64,000 nt of DNA. Source: Lutjanus erythropterus. Lineage: Eukaryota > Chordata > Actinopteri > Lutjaniformes > Lutjanidae. Under the pieces are notes generated by a model that had not been told where the DNA came from, ran no database searches, and saw nothing but the letters and a program-made list of their open reading frames with translations. Made by a program: the position numbers and the translations under genes. Numbering within the stretch: position 1 is the first letter of the stretch; every line of letters starts with the position of its first letter. The stretch covers positions 11,158,746 to 11,222,745 of the forward strand of contig CM034610.1 of the NCBI GenBank assembly GCA_020091685.1, written 5' to 3'. This document shows, piece after piece, positions 23,901 to 35,921 of this stretch.

Positions 23901-26088
23901 ACTGTAAGTGGAATGTGCAAAACGTTTCAACATATAATTTGAATTTTTAAATATGTTTGTTAAATTGTAGACTTAAACTACCAGTTTAGTCCAGGGAGTC
24001 TAAAGGCAACTTTGCCATCACAACTTTTCCATGTATATAATTCTGGCCTGTGAGCTTGAGGAAGAGTTATACTACTATCATTTTGGTTTGGGTAATGGCT
24101 ATACATTCTGAACTTTGGCTTTATTAGTAATGAATAAAACGTCTACTGATCAGTGTAAATGCATAAATGTTGCTCATCTTGGTCCAGGTGCTTTGCAGTT
24201 CTTTACAGAAGGTCAGAGGTCAACCAGTTTTAATGCCAGGGTTTTACTAATGAATTTACAGTAAGATCTTAAAATATAATGGAAGTTGTTGGAAGAAAAT
24301 TAAAATCAGTCCTAGAAACCTACAGTTAAAGAACTTAATAGAAATTGGATAATAACTGATGTATAAATAATTATGATGGATGAGCCACAAGATGGAATGG
24401 CACTGGAACAGAATTATGATAATTTATTTATTGTTTGAATTAATTTCTTCATGCAGTTGCATTAGTTCATGTGGTTTGTTTTTACCACAAGATGGCAGCC
24501 CACTGAAGGAGACAGAGGGTCTGTAAACTCCCCTGCTCTGAAATTCTCAGTGCTCAAAGTAAAATGCCAGCCCTTTATGAATAATAAAACAAAGTAATGA
24601 AGTTGGCGTGAAGCGTTGCAAACATGACACCTTCCCATCATTTTCTTATCTGATGCCTGGTATAAACTTATGTGTTTTTAGGGGAACGAAACATAGGAAA
24701 TTGATCTCACATCTTGATCTTTAGAGCTGATTATTTTAATAAGAAAGACTTGCATTAAATAGGGACAGTGGGTAGAACATTTAGCTGAGCAGGTGTCTGG
24801 AGTGTAGGGAGTTTTTAGGGGTATGGGAACTACAGGTTTATCAGATGACAGAAAAATAATATTAGTCATATTGTCATTATCATACTATGTTTTAGTCTTT
24901 TGCCATTTTTAATTGTTCTTCTTTTATTAATTTTATAAAATATTTGAGACTATGGGTGCCAAAATGTAGCATTTTATTGGCTGTTCTGCCTCTAACTCGT
25001 GAATTTAACTTGTTGAAACCTTGAGTTGCATGCACGCTACAGTGGTTCACAGATGAAAGTGTATGTATATGGCAACAAAGCTCAAGCTGTTTTTTGATAT
25101 TGCATGTTTTAATAGCTTTGGAAATAATAAAACCTGGTACTCAGATACTCATTATTAATCTTGCCTGATCTATCAAGCCTGTCTCCTGTCCACTTGCTTT
25201 TCTAATGGGTTTTAATTCATAATTGTCTCCTTCACAGCCCCCTCCTCCGATAGAGTGAACCCACTAGCAAAAGCAGAATGAGATATTCCTTTCAGTGAAT
25301 GTAATATATAATGTAAAAGGTAATTTGACATGTAATGTGACATTCTCATTCCCTTTCTGGCTCTGTTCCCTAAGTAATAATGATCTGCTAAGAGATGTTT
25401 GTCTCAGGCTTATTGCACTGTCCTGCTCGTTTCATTAGTGGCTTTTTTCTGACAGGGGCTTTATCCTGAGAGGGAGAGTGGATGACACACTGGTTCCCCA
25501 GCTTTCGAAAACCACTCATGTGTCCATTAGATTTGTGTTTTATCAGTGCACTGCTGTGGCTGCTGATGCCCTTATGATGAAGCTGGATCACCATGTATTA
25601 TTTCTCATATAGAAAGAGGTGCACTTTCCTTGAGACTGAGTCTGAATCATCAACAATATCCTGAACATCTATTCATGCATCTAAAGCTCTGATGCACATT
25701 CACTCGTTTTACCCATATGGGCTCATGTGGTCTGCAAAATAAGAGGACATGCTATGAACCACATCTAAATGATCTGACAGTCTGTAGCTTTAGACATATT
25801 AATTTCATGAGTGTTGTCCCTAATTTAATCAGAGTCGATTTTTCCATTTCCAGGGGCTGTTTTGAATCAGCTGGAGTTTAGCATGAAACGGGCAGGCACC
25901 TTTTGTCTTTGTCTCTTGGTAACCAGAAAGAAAATAGATGTGATGTGTAAAATGTTCTGTGCTTCTCCGAGGGAAGCAGAGTTTGCCACCGGTGATGGAA
26001 ATTGGTTTGCACAGGCTTTATGAAGCGACCAAATCCTGTGTACAGCAAGCTGAGGGTGTTGATGGTCAATCCCTGTTGCCACATCCTG

Positions 26089-26090
26089 TT

Positions 26091-26145
<55 letters not shown>

Positions 26146-26146
26146 C
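26089..26146. repeat. (TTTC)n tetranucleotide array
   Basis: About 14 near-perfect TTTC units in the trrap-nptx2 intergenic DNA. Open reading frames here are low-complexity artefacts. Confidence 0.95.
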
Positions 26147-26268
26147 CACTCACATCATACAAAATCTCTGCTGCAATAAGCACATTCATCCACATCTGTA
26201 TAAAGGATATGTACGTGATGTCACAGTAAGCAGAGTCACTGTGGTTGCACCCGCTGAGTGGCAGCATC

Positions 26269-26300
26269 CATTCATTCATCATTCATTCATTCATTCATCA
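26269..26300. repeat. (CATT)n tetranucleotide array
   Basis: Short interrupted CATT/TTCA array, 120 bp from the TTTC array. Confidence 0.85.
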
Positions 26301-27873
26301 GTGTAATCAGCCACAGTCTTAAATTCAATCTTTAATTAAATTTAAGGTCAGTTTATTAGTTTGTAAAATACATTGTGTCAAATTAAACCGATGGCTCCGA
26401 TCATTTCATGTTTCAGATGTCTATGACTTGTTAGGAGTTCCAGGAAAGAGACATCTTCCCTTTAAAATTCTCAGATTGTTTCAAAAAATGAATCAAGGCT
26501 CAAAGAGGTCAAACTTGTTTTTCTTCTTTCCTGTTCTATTAATCGTGTCACGACCCCCTAGATTTATTTTGTGACCTTTTGGATGGGGCCTGCTCCCTAG
26601 GTGGGAAAACAATGACTAAACCACCTACGTGTGTGCACTAGTTAAAGCTTGCTCCGCTTTGACCAGTTAAATGCTTCTTGTCCATTGACACATCAGTGCG
26701 TCCTTATAACATTGTGTTGTATTAGTAATTAAACAAACGTTCTAAACTTCTTTCGTGGCTGAAAATTAAAACTATGCTTTTCATATGAATGTCATCTGAT
26801 TAAAAGAGCCAAATAGTCACAATGTAGGAGGCTGATTGGATGACAACGGCAGCTCCTTTAATTAGAAGTGTTTTTATTTATATAATTTAGAATTCCCTAC
26901 AATTGAGTGTCTTGCTGTTTTAAAGTACAGAACCGACACTGAGGATACTCAGTGAATAAAACCAAACTGCTTCCATGGTCATAACAAAAGCCCTGATTGA
27001 CTGTGTGATTTTGAGCATGGTTGGACGCCATGTTCAAAGCACAGTGGTACATCTTCCAGCCTGCACGCCAGGCTTTATTGACCTTTCACAGCCAGGCAGG
27101 CAGCTGTTGCTAATTGTTTACCACCACATCCTGTTTCTTCACTGCTTGGTTTATTGAAGAGACTCACCTGCATTTAGAATAATTTATCATGTTCTTGACA
27201 GCTGGGAAAACCAGTAATTATGGACTTATATGGCACTGAGGCCTTTGTATCTTGGTTTTTAAAATGTATTCATAAAGCTTGCATATCTGTTCGTCCTGTT
27301 GTGAATTTCACAAATGTTACTTCACTGATCTTATCAAATGATTATGTTCTGTATTTATAGTTAGTGTATGATCCAGATACTGTGCACACTTCAGCACCTA
27401 AATATATCTCACACATACAGCTAATTAAGGAAGGAGGAATAAATTAATTAAACCAGAGAAAATTGTCAGAATAAAGAGAAGTGAGTATAAATAAGGGGAC
27501 ATGAACTGATACTGAGATGCAACAAAGAATTAGCGCACCTTTCCAATCTTTGTGGCACCCCCTTATCAGCTTATTCATTGTGAGATATCTTCAACTCTGC
27601 TAGGACACCCACGTCCTTGGCTGACATTTCTGTCTTTCTGAGGCTGTAGCGGGCTCAAAGCTAGAGTGTGAAAGTAGAATTACAGCCTCACGGTTGTACA
27701 AACCTATAATGCATGTGGTGATGACTTTCATTGAATTTAATAAAAGGTATTAAGTGTCTTTTTTTTGTCAAAATGGAAGCTGTATTGACATGTCTGATTC
27801 CATGCTGTCTTCACTTAGAGACTATTTTTACAGAGGACTGATAGAGAGCTCAACATTATGATGTCACAGTGAT

Positions 27874-28260
27874 GTGACCTTTGACCCATTGGATATAAAA
27901 TGTCATCACATCATCATTTCAACCTATGAGATATTTTTCTTAAATTCTGTCATAATTGCCATATGAAATCTGTAGTTGTGGGCAAAAATGTGTTTTGTGA
28001 GGTCACTGTGACCTTTGACCACCAAATTGTCCACTTGAGTTAAAGTGGAAAAGTTGAAATTCCTACCAGGCATTCCTGAGATATTATGTCTAAAGAAAGG
28101 GGACAGACATAAGGTCATAGTGGCTTTGACCACCAAAATCTAAGCAGTTCATCCTGGAGTCCAAGTGGACATTTGTGACAAGTTTGAAGAAATTCCAAAT
28201 CACATTCACAAGAATGGGACAGATAGTCATACAGACGGCTGGACAGACAACCCAAAACCC
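27874..28260 (+). repeat. Degenerate teleost dispersed repeat with internal tandem units
   Basis: Units start at GTGACCTTTGACC (27874), GTGACCTTTGACC (28008) and the decayed GTGGCTTTGACC (28120), giving periods of about 134 and 112 bp. Later pieces (CATCCTGGAGTCCAAGTGGA, TTGAAGAAATTCC, CACAAGAATGGGACAGA) match an abundant fish repeat known to me by sight. Not coding. Confidence 0.65.
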
Positions 28261-28879
28261 AACTCATGATCTCTCACCTCAAGATATGTTAATAAAAAAT
28301 TGGCTCTATGGGTATTGAAGATTGTCCCCTTTACAGAAATTCACACTTTATTCTAATCCTATGCAGTTTGGGGCAAAAACATGCCATTACTGGCTTACAG
28401 CATAAGTGCATTACTTTCACCTTTTCCAAAAACGGTTGATTTGAGTACTTCAGCATACTTGAGTCCCTGAACAGTATTGGAATATCAAAAAGTGGGTCTG
28501 ACTGGAAAGATGAGATTCTTGAGGATGCAATGAGCCCAGCTGCCTTCATACATGATGATATGAGTCCCATAGTCGCCTTTTAAATTCAAGGAGACCATAG
28601 GTGTAAATCAACCTATTGTGACCTCTGGGATAATCACAGCCTCATGAAACTTCATAACCACAAACTAGGGACCTGAGGTATTCAGAAGATCTGTGGTTCA
28701 CCTGGGTATATTGACAATAAGGGGGAATTCTGGGAATTTAGAGAACAGAAGTGCTCACCATCCACTCACTGAAAAAGCAAATTACAGAAATCTTAAGAAA
28801 TTTTGATACCAAATCACAGCAGTAATCTTCATTGCTTAATTCATTTTCAAAATAAATAAACGTGTTTGACCCAGCCGGT

Positions 28880-28910
28880 CGGTGACGTCAGCCTACTACA
28901 ACCAATCCGG
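28880..28910 (+). promoter_or_regulatory. nptx2: nptx2 promoter elements: consensus CRE and CCAAT box
   Basis: A perfect palindromic cAMP response element (TGACGTCA, 28883-28890) is followed 11 bp later by a CCAAT box (28902-28906), 360-390 bp upstream of the nptx2 start codon. CREB-type sites fit a gene known in mammals as an activity-induced early gene (Narp). No clear TATA box was found between here and the start, so the transcription start is undefined. Confidence 0.55.
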
Positions 28911-29269
28911 GAGCTTCCACAGACACCTTTTTTGGTAATCCTCTTTCCTGTGAGGTGCTGTCCGATCAGCACCACACTATGCGCTCTGTGCCAGGAATAG
29001 TCCCGTTTACTCAAGCCACATTAACTGAGCTTACGGTGACCGATTCACTCTTGATCGGATTTTCTGCCCAGAATTTTCTTGATTTTCATCGTTAGATATG
29101 TCGTTACTTTGTAGATGTACTTATTATGCGTAAGGGTGTTTGGGTAGATCAATTTTGGGTACTCTTTTACGCACAAAACTTGACAGTGGATTAGGTTAGA
29201 GAGTGTTAAGGGGTTAGTGTTGGCTTATCACTTTTCCCTTGACTTTCCTCAGCGGTAAACACCGCAGGT

Positions 29270-32200
29270 ATGTTTTCACTTTTCTTCGGATTGCTATGTT
29301 TGTGTGCGCTGGGTTGCGGTCAACTAGCAAGCAGCCAACCGGACGATGGAAAGCGGTACATCTGCCGGGCAGTACCCCTCAGCGGCGATGCCAGCTGTCC
29401 TGTGACACTGTTGCCCGAGCTGAACGCCGGCAGCCAGGAAGAGGAGCTCAGGAACACTGTCATGCAGCTTCGAGAGACAATTTTACAGCAGAAAGAAAAT
29501 ATTTCCAAACAGCAAGGCACCATCAACGAGCTGACCACCAAGCTGTCCCTCTGCGCTTCAGCCACCGACGATAGGAAGTACGACAAGACGGCGTCTTGGG
29601 GTAAAGAAAAGCAAAATACAATGGGGGACGTTCCGAGGGATCCAAATGACACTATCGACAGTCTCGGAAAAACCATGCAGGGGCTCAAGGACCGGTTGGA
29701 AAACTTGGAAGTAAGTAAACACCGATTGCGCAAAGGATATCCCCTGTGCCAAAGCCACGCGTAAAAGTACAGTTTGACTCTCGGTCCGGGTTTATAGGAT
29801 TAAGACATACTGTCCACCCACTGCTCAGCAGTAGACTGGCACCTCTGAGAACTATTAGATTACATGAAGAACAAACCGAGGTATCTGAGGGGAAAGAGAT
29901 TAATTGTATAATTGGCCTTAAACTTTCTATGACGCAGATCCGGTTATGTGACATAGTCTAGTGACTTCTTACTATGCTTGTCTGTTGAATATAGTGCTGC
30001 AAAAAGCATAAAAAAGTGTGTTCCTCACAGTCTTCAAATGACGACTCTCAAAGCGTCAATGACTGTTTATTTGTAGCCACAAATTGTTCCTCAGGCATTA
30101 TAGTCTGATTACCTGGAAGGCACGTGCTGGGCTTGTTTTTCGCCACAGCACATTAACACATTGTCAAACTAAGTTAATCAAATACCTGGATTAGAAAAGT
30201 GACCAAAACCCAACATAGTAGGCCAAGTAACCCAAACCTCCAAAATCGTTTTCCAACCCTTAAGCTGTATTTTCAGGCCTGTCAGTCACAGGGACTAAAT
30301 ATCGACAGTGCAGAGGTCTGTCTGAGGGGCAGGGGCGAAAAAAACAAAAAGGCCACCAGCTGTGTGTTGTGAGGCAGAAAGTTGTGGTGCATTTATAATG
30401 AAACACTTCCAACTCCTGGTTTTGATTAAAAGTCTTTTATCTGATATAAAGAAATATTAAGTTTTTCACTATTTAGAGGCCACTTAGGACAGCCCTCGGA
30501 CTATATCACATTTTCTCCATTGGAGGGGCACCCTAGAGGGCAAATTGACACATTGTCTTGGACATTTGGGGAAATTTATCATTTTTTCTACTGTTAAAAG
30601 GTTGGAGTTTTTTGGGGGTTTTTTTGCTTTTTTTTTTAGTTTTTCCTTACTCTTTTGAGAGCCCCCTCATGAGGGGGCAACCAGCCACCCCTGAAATCTG
30701 ACTGGCCATCCTAAGCGCCACCCCATTATTCGCAAGTATGATTGGTTATGTCCAGTAAGAGGCGGGACCTTTGTTTGAACCAGCTGTTTTTGAGTAATTT
30801 TAAATGTTCTCTTAGCTTACTTCTAAGCTAAGGTTACAAGGTTAATTTACTTAAATATTATATAATACAAATGAAAGTATTTTTCAAGATGGAATATAGG
30901 AGGATGTGTACATGTACATGCATACGTACTTCATGCCATCCCTGCAGAAATCAGTGCCCCTTTTGGGTCACCCTGAGTAATCAGTCACCAACAGAACTCT
31001 TTGAGTGCATTGTAGAGAGGTGCCAACAAAAAGAGGAATAGAAAAGTTGAACTTTTAGCATTTTCTGGATGTTGGAAGAACAAGAGATGAAATAGGGTTA
31101 GTCATTTTAATTGTAATTTATAGTGATCCTAGTTTGATGATTGATTGACTATGAAGTAAGGGATTCCTTAAGACAAAAAATTCTAAAACTGGGGGTCCAT
31201 GATGTCTAGTGTGCATCTATTGTTTGGGTCCTTGACATGAAAAAGTTTGGCAATCCTTGGCCTAAGTTACTCATTTGACTGTAAAATCAAACCTAATGGT
31301 TATAATTGCATGCACTTGGGCCTGTTGTAAGTACCACTGGCCAGTCAGTGATACAGAAGAATGACAACTTATACAGGGGTGATGTAACCCATCATCACTG
31401 TAGCTCTCTTGGGGCGCATTGTCCCTAATTATCTCTGTGCACTTCCTGCTCATCTTGTCTTGTCCATCCTCCCTTAGCAACAGCAGATGCGGGCCAACAT
31501 ATCCGGCGCCTCGTTCCCCAGTGAGCTCCGCGACCTGCTGCAGCGTCGGCTCGGGGAGCTGGAGAAACAGCTCCTGAAGAAAGTCAGCAACCTGGAGGAG
31601 GAGAAGAGCATGTTGTCCAATGCCACGGCAGCATACAGGCTGAAGACAGAGAGCACGCTGAATGCCCTGGTGGAGAGGATCAGTGAGCTGGAGAAAGGTA
31701 CACTGTCAGATTTACATCATCATCTGTTCAGAGATGACTGGGTAACTCATCTTGAATTGGAGACATGAGGTTAGGTGGCACATTAGTGCAGATGAAAATG
31801 ATTCATAGTGCTGCACAGAGAGAAAACAATACGCAAGAGTACATAAAGCGTGCAAACAACTGCATACGTCTACTATACTAATGGAGAGGAGGCAGAGGAA
31901 AACACTCAGTGGAATAAAAGAGATGAGAAGGTCTGATGAATCAGAGACAGTGATATAAGGATGACAAACATGCACATTTTTTACATAAATGGGCCTTTGT
32001 TGAGGTTGCTTGCATAAGATACATAAAGGGATGTGACGCTGTTGTTTTCATCCCCAGGCAGCAAATAATAAGTTTATGGGACACCTCTCACCTCTCCCAC
32101 TCCTTCCCTTTCCTTGTCTCTTCTCTCTCGCTCTCTGCCTGTCTCATTACAGGGGGAGGGGACTTCAAATCCCCCGAGCAGTTCAAGCTGTCCCTCCCCC

Positions 32201-35200
32201 AGAGGACCAACTACCTGTACGGCCGCATCACCAAGAGCCTGCCAGAGATGTACGCCTTCACAATCTGCATGTGGATCAAGTCCAGCGCCAGTCCAGGCAT
32301 AGGGACGCCCTTCTCTTATGGTGTACCCGGGCAAGCCAATGAGATTGTGCTGATCGAATGGGGCAATAACCCAATAGAGCTGCTCATCAATGACAAGGCA
32401 AGCAGTTTCTGGCTTCCTAAATCTTTTATGGTTGTATGATGACATGATAACTCATAAAATGGAAACCCACAAATGTTCCCTACTAGGAAAAAAAGTCGTT
32501 GTGAAATAAACTTTTTTTTAAAAGTTTTGGTGACCCATAATTTTTGTTGAGATCGTCAAATTTTCTTTTTTAGAAAAACTTGAATCTTGAAGTTTTATGA
32601 GCTAAAGTTTTTAAATATTATTGTTGAATAAACTCATTATAGTAAAAGTGAATAATGGTTAATAATCTACTATTTTAATTACAACCATGTATTTCTAAAG
32701 CACCCAGACAAAGGGGTTCACTGCTCACTGTGAACAATTTTTGAAATACATAATGTTTTGTGTTTCTAAAACTTAACAATTCCAGTTTATCTAAACTAAA
32801 TGAGCAAGGATCAATTGATTCAACTTAATCCCTATATGTTTTGTTTACAGTAAATAAGCAAATCACAACTCAGTATAGTGTATTTTGTCCACAGGTTGCC
32901 CAGTTGCCTTTGGAGGTACGTGATGGAAGGTGGCACCACATCTGCATCTCCTGGACCACACGGGACGGCCAGTGGGATGCTTACCAAGATGGTCAGAAGC
33001 TGGGAACAGGCGACAATCTGGCTGCCTGGCACCCCATCAAACCTGGGGGAGTCATCATCCTGGGGCAGGAGCAGGTAAAAAGACTCCTTTGTGTTTGATG
33101 AATGTCTGCTTTAGTCACCACTGTAACTCTTTTGTCATTGTCAAAGAAAGCATCTCTTTGCCTGAAATTACATCATCAATGACTTCTTTTGTATATACTG
33201 TAAGGTGACATTGGCTTTTTTTTCTACACAGAACAGACAGTGAAGAAAACTAACAATGTACCATTTACTGCGTGGTGCAGCATGTTCACATTCTCACAAG
33301 CCAAATACTTCAAAGTGTAATGTCAAGTAGTTCTACTAATAAGCAGTGTTCTTTATGGAGCCAAGTGCAAATGGAAACAAGAAAATCAACCAAACCTGAA
33401 GCAGCAGTAATAAGACGGTGGCAGGTTACTGTGACAAAACAATTTACAAGACAACAGTGAACCAGTCACTGCCCACACATGCTGAGGTTTCCCTCTTGAC
33501 CAATCTGTGCATTATTAAAAATATCTGAACTGAGGATGTGATGCATAATTGTGTTATGTTCAGGGGGAAGCAAATCAGCAGTGTCTGAAGACTGTTTTTA
33601 ATTTTACATCTAAATACATGACTGACAAGGAAAGTCAATTTGATGGGTTTTTTTAAATTATCAAGTGCTAAAATGTGATTGAGCTATGATAGGAATAGCA
33701 ATGTCAACTTGTTGGTCCTCCACATTGGTTCAGACTAAAATATTTCAACAAATATCTGATGAATTAGCATGATTTTTTGTGTTACCCTCCATGTTCCCCA
33801 GAGGATGAATTCTGATTACTTTGGTGATACCCTGACTTTTTATCTGGCACCTCCAGTTTTCAGTTATCCGGTGAAATATCTTAACATCTTCTAGACTGAA
33901 TTTTGTAAAGACATTCATGGTTCTCACAAGACATTCCCTAATGATGTTGGAGATCCCCTGACTGTTTTTAGTGCCACAATAAGGCTGATATTTGTGGTTT
34001 AGTACACACATGTTAGCATGCTGATGTTAGCTTTTAGCTTGGCTGTGGACTCTTAATCTTGTTAGTAAAACAGCCACACTGGAAAGTAACAATGTTGTTC
34101 AGATGATGTTTGAAGGCGAACTTTCATCTATTTCATACCACATATGATAGTGTGCATTAATAGTGTGGAGTACAGTATTCAACACTGTGTGGGATGGGAT
34201 CACAGCCCAGACAAACCATTGTGTGAAATACAGTGTAACAGTCAAACAAGCATTGTAGTGGCTTCTTTAGTCTTTAAAAAAACAAAAAAGACAACATGTT
34301 GAATTTGCATAAACTTAATCCAAAATCCAGTCTGTGGCATCTCAGATGTTTCCAGACATTTACACAATTTTAGATGCTTCAAAATTTGCAACATTGAAAA
34401 TAGAGAAAAATTCATCTAGAAAATGAATATACCACACATTAAAGCTGCAGTAGGCCGAATACATACCACAGACTGTGTGTAGCTGCTAGCTGTAGTCAGC
34501 CTATCATTTAATGCAATGAGCATTAAATTGAATGCTTGTGGTGATTGGCTGCGAGCAAAACTATATAACAAATAGTCTTTTTTTCTAGATCTGGGTGCAG
34601 AAAGTATTGAATTTCTGTTGATACCTTATTGAGTACAGATACCCAGACGTCTCCTCTATTCAGTATCTTGTGTACTTTTTTTCTGCACAGTAAAATTAAA
34701 CAGTTAAAAAGACTTCATACCAGCAACAGGACACCTTTCACTTCAGTTTCAATGTCTACATATCTGAAAAAATTGGGTACAGAGCATCACCTTCCTTTTC
34801 CTTTCTCTTTTTTCTCCTTCTTTCTCCCTCACTCTGTCTCTTTCTGAGGGGGAACAAAATCACGCTGCTTTCTGGTTACAATTGGTCTCTTCTCTTCACA
34901 ACCCTTTTGCAAACTCAGATTAGAAAATATAGGGCACCAACATCTGTGGGGACACCAAATGTGTGCGAGCCGTAGCAGCTCGGCGAGGTGAGCAGAGGTC
35001 TTCCTCTGCTCCATTTTCTGTCTGCCCTGCCCTCTGTGAAACGCAGAGGAGAGAGGAGAAGCGTGACTGTCTGGGTTGCCTCTTCAAGGCAATGGTACGG
35101 GAAAGACTGCATTGATTTCCGAATTAATTAACATTTTGTGGCAATTTTGTCAATAAAAAAAGACTTTTTTGGTTGGCCCACAGGCTCAGTTGGTGCCTCA

Positions 35201-35921
35201 TGTGTGGTGGCACAGTCGGGGTTTGATGCCAGCCTGCCCCGGCCCCATTGCGGTGTGTCTTTGTCTCCCCCATTTCCTGAAATCTGTCAAATAAAGGCTA
35301 AAAAGGCTAAAAAAAAATGGAAAGAAGACTTTCTTGGACTACCGGTGTTGCCATTGCCCATTGGACTGGCAGCCCATTAGACCTGTACAATTAAAGGGAG
35401 AACACTGGTTGTTTGACTCGTTGTGTTGGGCTCTCAGAGACACACATTTTTTTAAAGGAACCCTCCAATTAAATATTGTTTGTGACATGTAATGGTAAGT
35501 TAATTATTTCAACCAAAATTATAATGAGGTAATATTGCCCACTGCCACTTTAAATCCAAAAGTTTAAAGACTAATTCATCCATATCCCCACAGACTGCCT
35601 CCTCCACCTCAGAAGGATAATTATCTTTGATGATATTGTTGTTGTTGATGATGCTGTTAATTTACATGCTGCTCTTTATGGCCCTTACAGGATGTGGTGG
35701 GCGGGCGCTTTGATGCCGGACAGGCCTTCGTGGGCGAGCTGAGTCAGGTGAACATTTGGGACCGCGTTCTGAAGCCGGTCGAGGTGCAGTCTATGGCTAA
35801 CTGCAGCTCGTACATCCCCGGGAATGTGATCTCCTGGCTCGCAAGCAACGTTGAAGTGTTTGGGAGGGGAGCGTTCAAGCGGCCCTTGGAGATGTGTCAG
35901 GAGCGACTGCCCAATGCTTAA
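29270..35921 (+). CDS. nptx2: Neuronal pentraxin 2 (complete, 5 exons, 438 aa)
   Basis: Secreted long pentraxin that clusters AMPA receptors at excitatory synapses (family knowledge). Exons: 29270-29710, 31478-31697, 32153-32397, 32895-33074, 35691-35921; total 1317 nt including TAA. Residues 1-20 are a signal peptide (MFSLFFGLLCLCALGCG). A coiled-coil multimerisation region covers about residues 55-220 (LRNTVMQLRETILQQKENIS). The pentraxin domain covers about 225-432. The pentraxin signature HxCxSW is at residues 316-322 (HHICISWTT), with the disulfide partner in FTICMW. The calcium-site residues of pentraxins are all present: E361, Q362 and D363 (split by the exon 4/5 junction), D370 and Q373. 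Exon 2/3 residues (LGELEKQLL, KTESTLNAL) match NPTX2 better than NPTX1. Intron 3 starts with GC, not GT. Whether this is the a or b teleost copy cannot be told. Confidence 0.96.
29711..31477 (+). other. nptx2: nptx2 intron 1
   Basis: GTAAGTAA donor; acceptor CCCTTAG before CAACAGCAG. The middle holds a degenerate repeat (30270-30745) and, near 31180-31260, a short fragment of hAT-like sequence. No other exon is apparent. Confidence 0.7.
30270..30745. mobile_element. Probable degenerate DNA-transposon remnant
   Basis: Contains GGGGCAGGGGCGAAAAAAAC near one end and GGCAACCAGCCACCCCTGAA / GCGCCACCCC near the other, a pairing I associate with a teleost repeat ending in G/C-rich sequence, plus a long T-run. 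No reading frame. The family assignment is tentative. Confidence 0.4.
33730..34060 (+). repeat. Degenerate teleost dispersed repeat
   Basis: Two rough internal units (CCCCAGAGGATGAATTCTGA followed by GGTGATACCCTGAC, and CATTCATGGTTCTCACAAGA followed by GGAGATCCCCTGAC) precede a GTTAGCATGCTGATGTTAGC tail. That combination is highly repeated in fish genomes. Non-coding. Confidence 0.6.
35171..35317 (+). mobile_element. tRNA-derived SINE with A-rich tail
   Basis: An A-box-like AGGCTCAGTTGG (35182-35193) and a B-box-like GGTTTGATGCC (35220-35230) are about 27 bp apart. They are followed by a CT-rich body and an A-rich tail with repeated AAAGGCTA units. It lies in nptx2 intron 4 in the same orientation as the gene. 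It is a different family from the SINE at 15361, because the bodies do not match. Confidence 0.8.

Larger units (their letters stand above)
23901..28860. other. Intergenic DNA between trrap and nptx2 promoters
   Basis: No supportable gene on either strand: the reading frames are short and have no recognisable domain or flanking splice signals. It contains two tetranucleotide arrays (26089-26146, 26269-26300), a degenerate tandem repeat (27874-28260) and otherwise AT-rich unique-looking sequence. One CTCF-like motif with a mismatch (CCACAAGATGGCAG) is at 24485-24498. Distal regulatory elements of the divergent genes could lie here but cannot be named from sequence alone. Confidence 0.6.
33075..35690 (+). 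other. nptx2: nptx2 intron 4
   Basis: GTAAAAAG donor, acceptor CCCTTACAG. It holds a degenerate dispersed repeat (33730-34060) and a SINE (35171-35317). The remainder is AT-rich with no coding signal. Confidence 0.75.

Noticed and set aside
25878-26306. Overlapping frames of 115-134 codons on both strands
   Set aside because: They read through the (TTTC)n array, giving Phe/Leu/Ser or Lys/Glu/Arg low-complexity runs. This is a microsatellite artefact.
32398-32439. Continuation of nptx2 exon 3 to a stop (extra 14 residues)
   Set aside because: The extra peptide does not match any pentraxin, while the GC donor at 32398 joins exactly to the conserved exon 4. Kept only as a possible intron-retention product.
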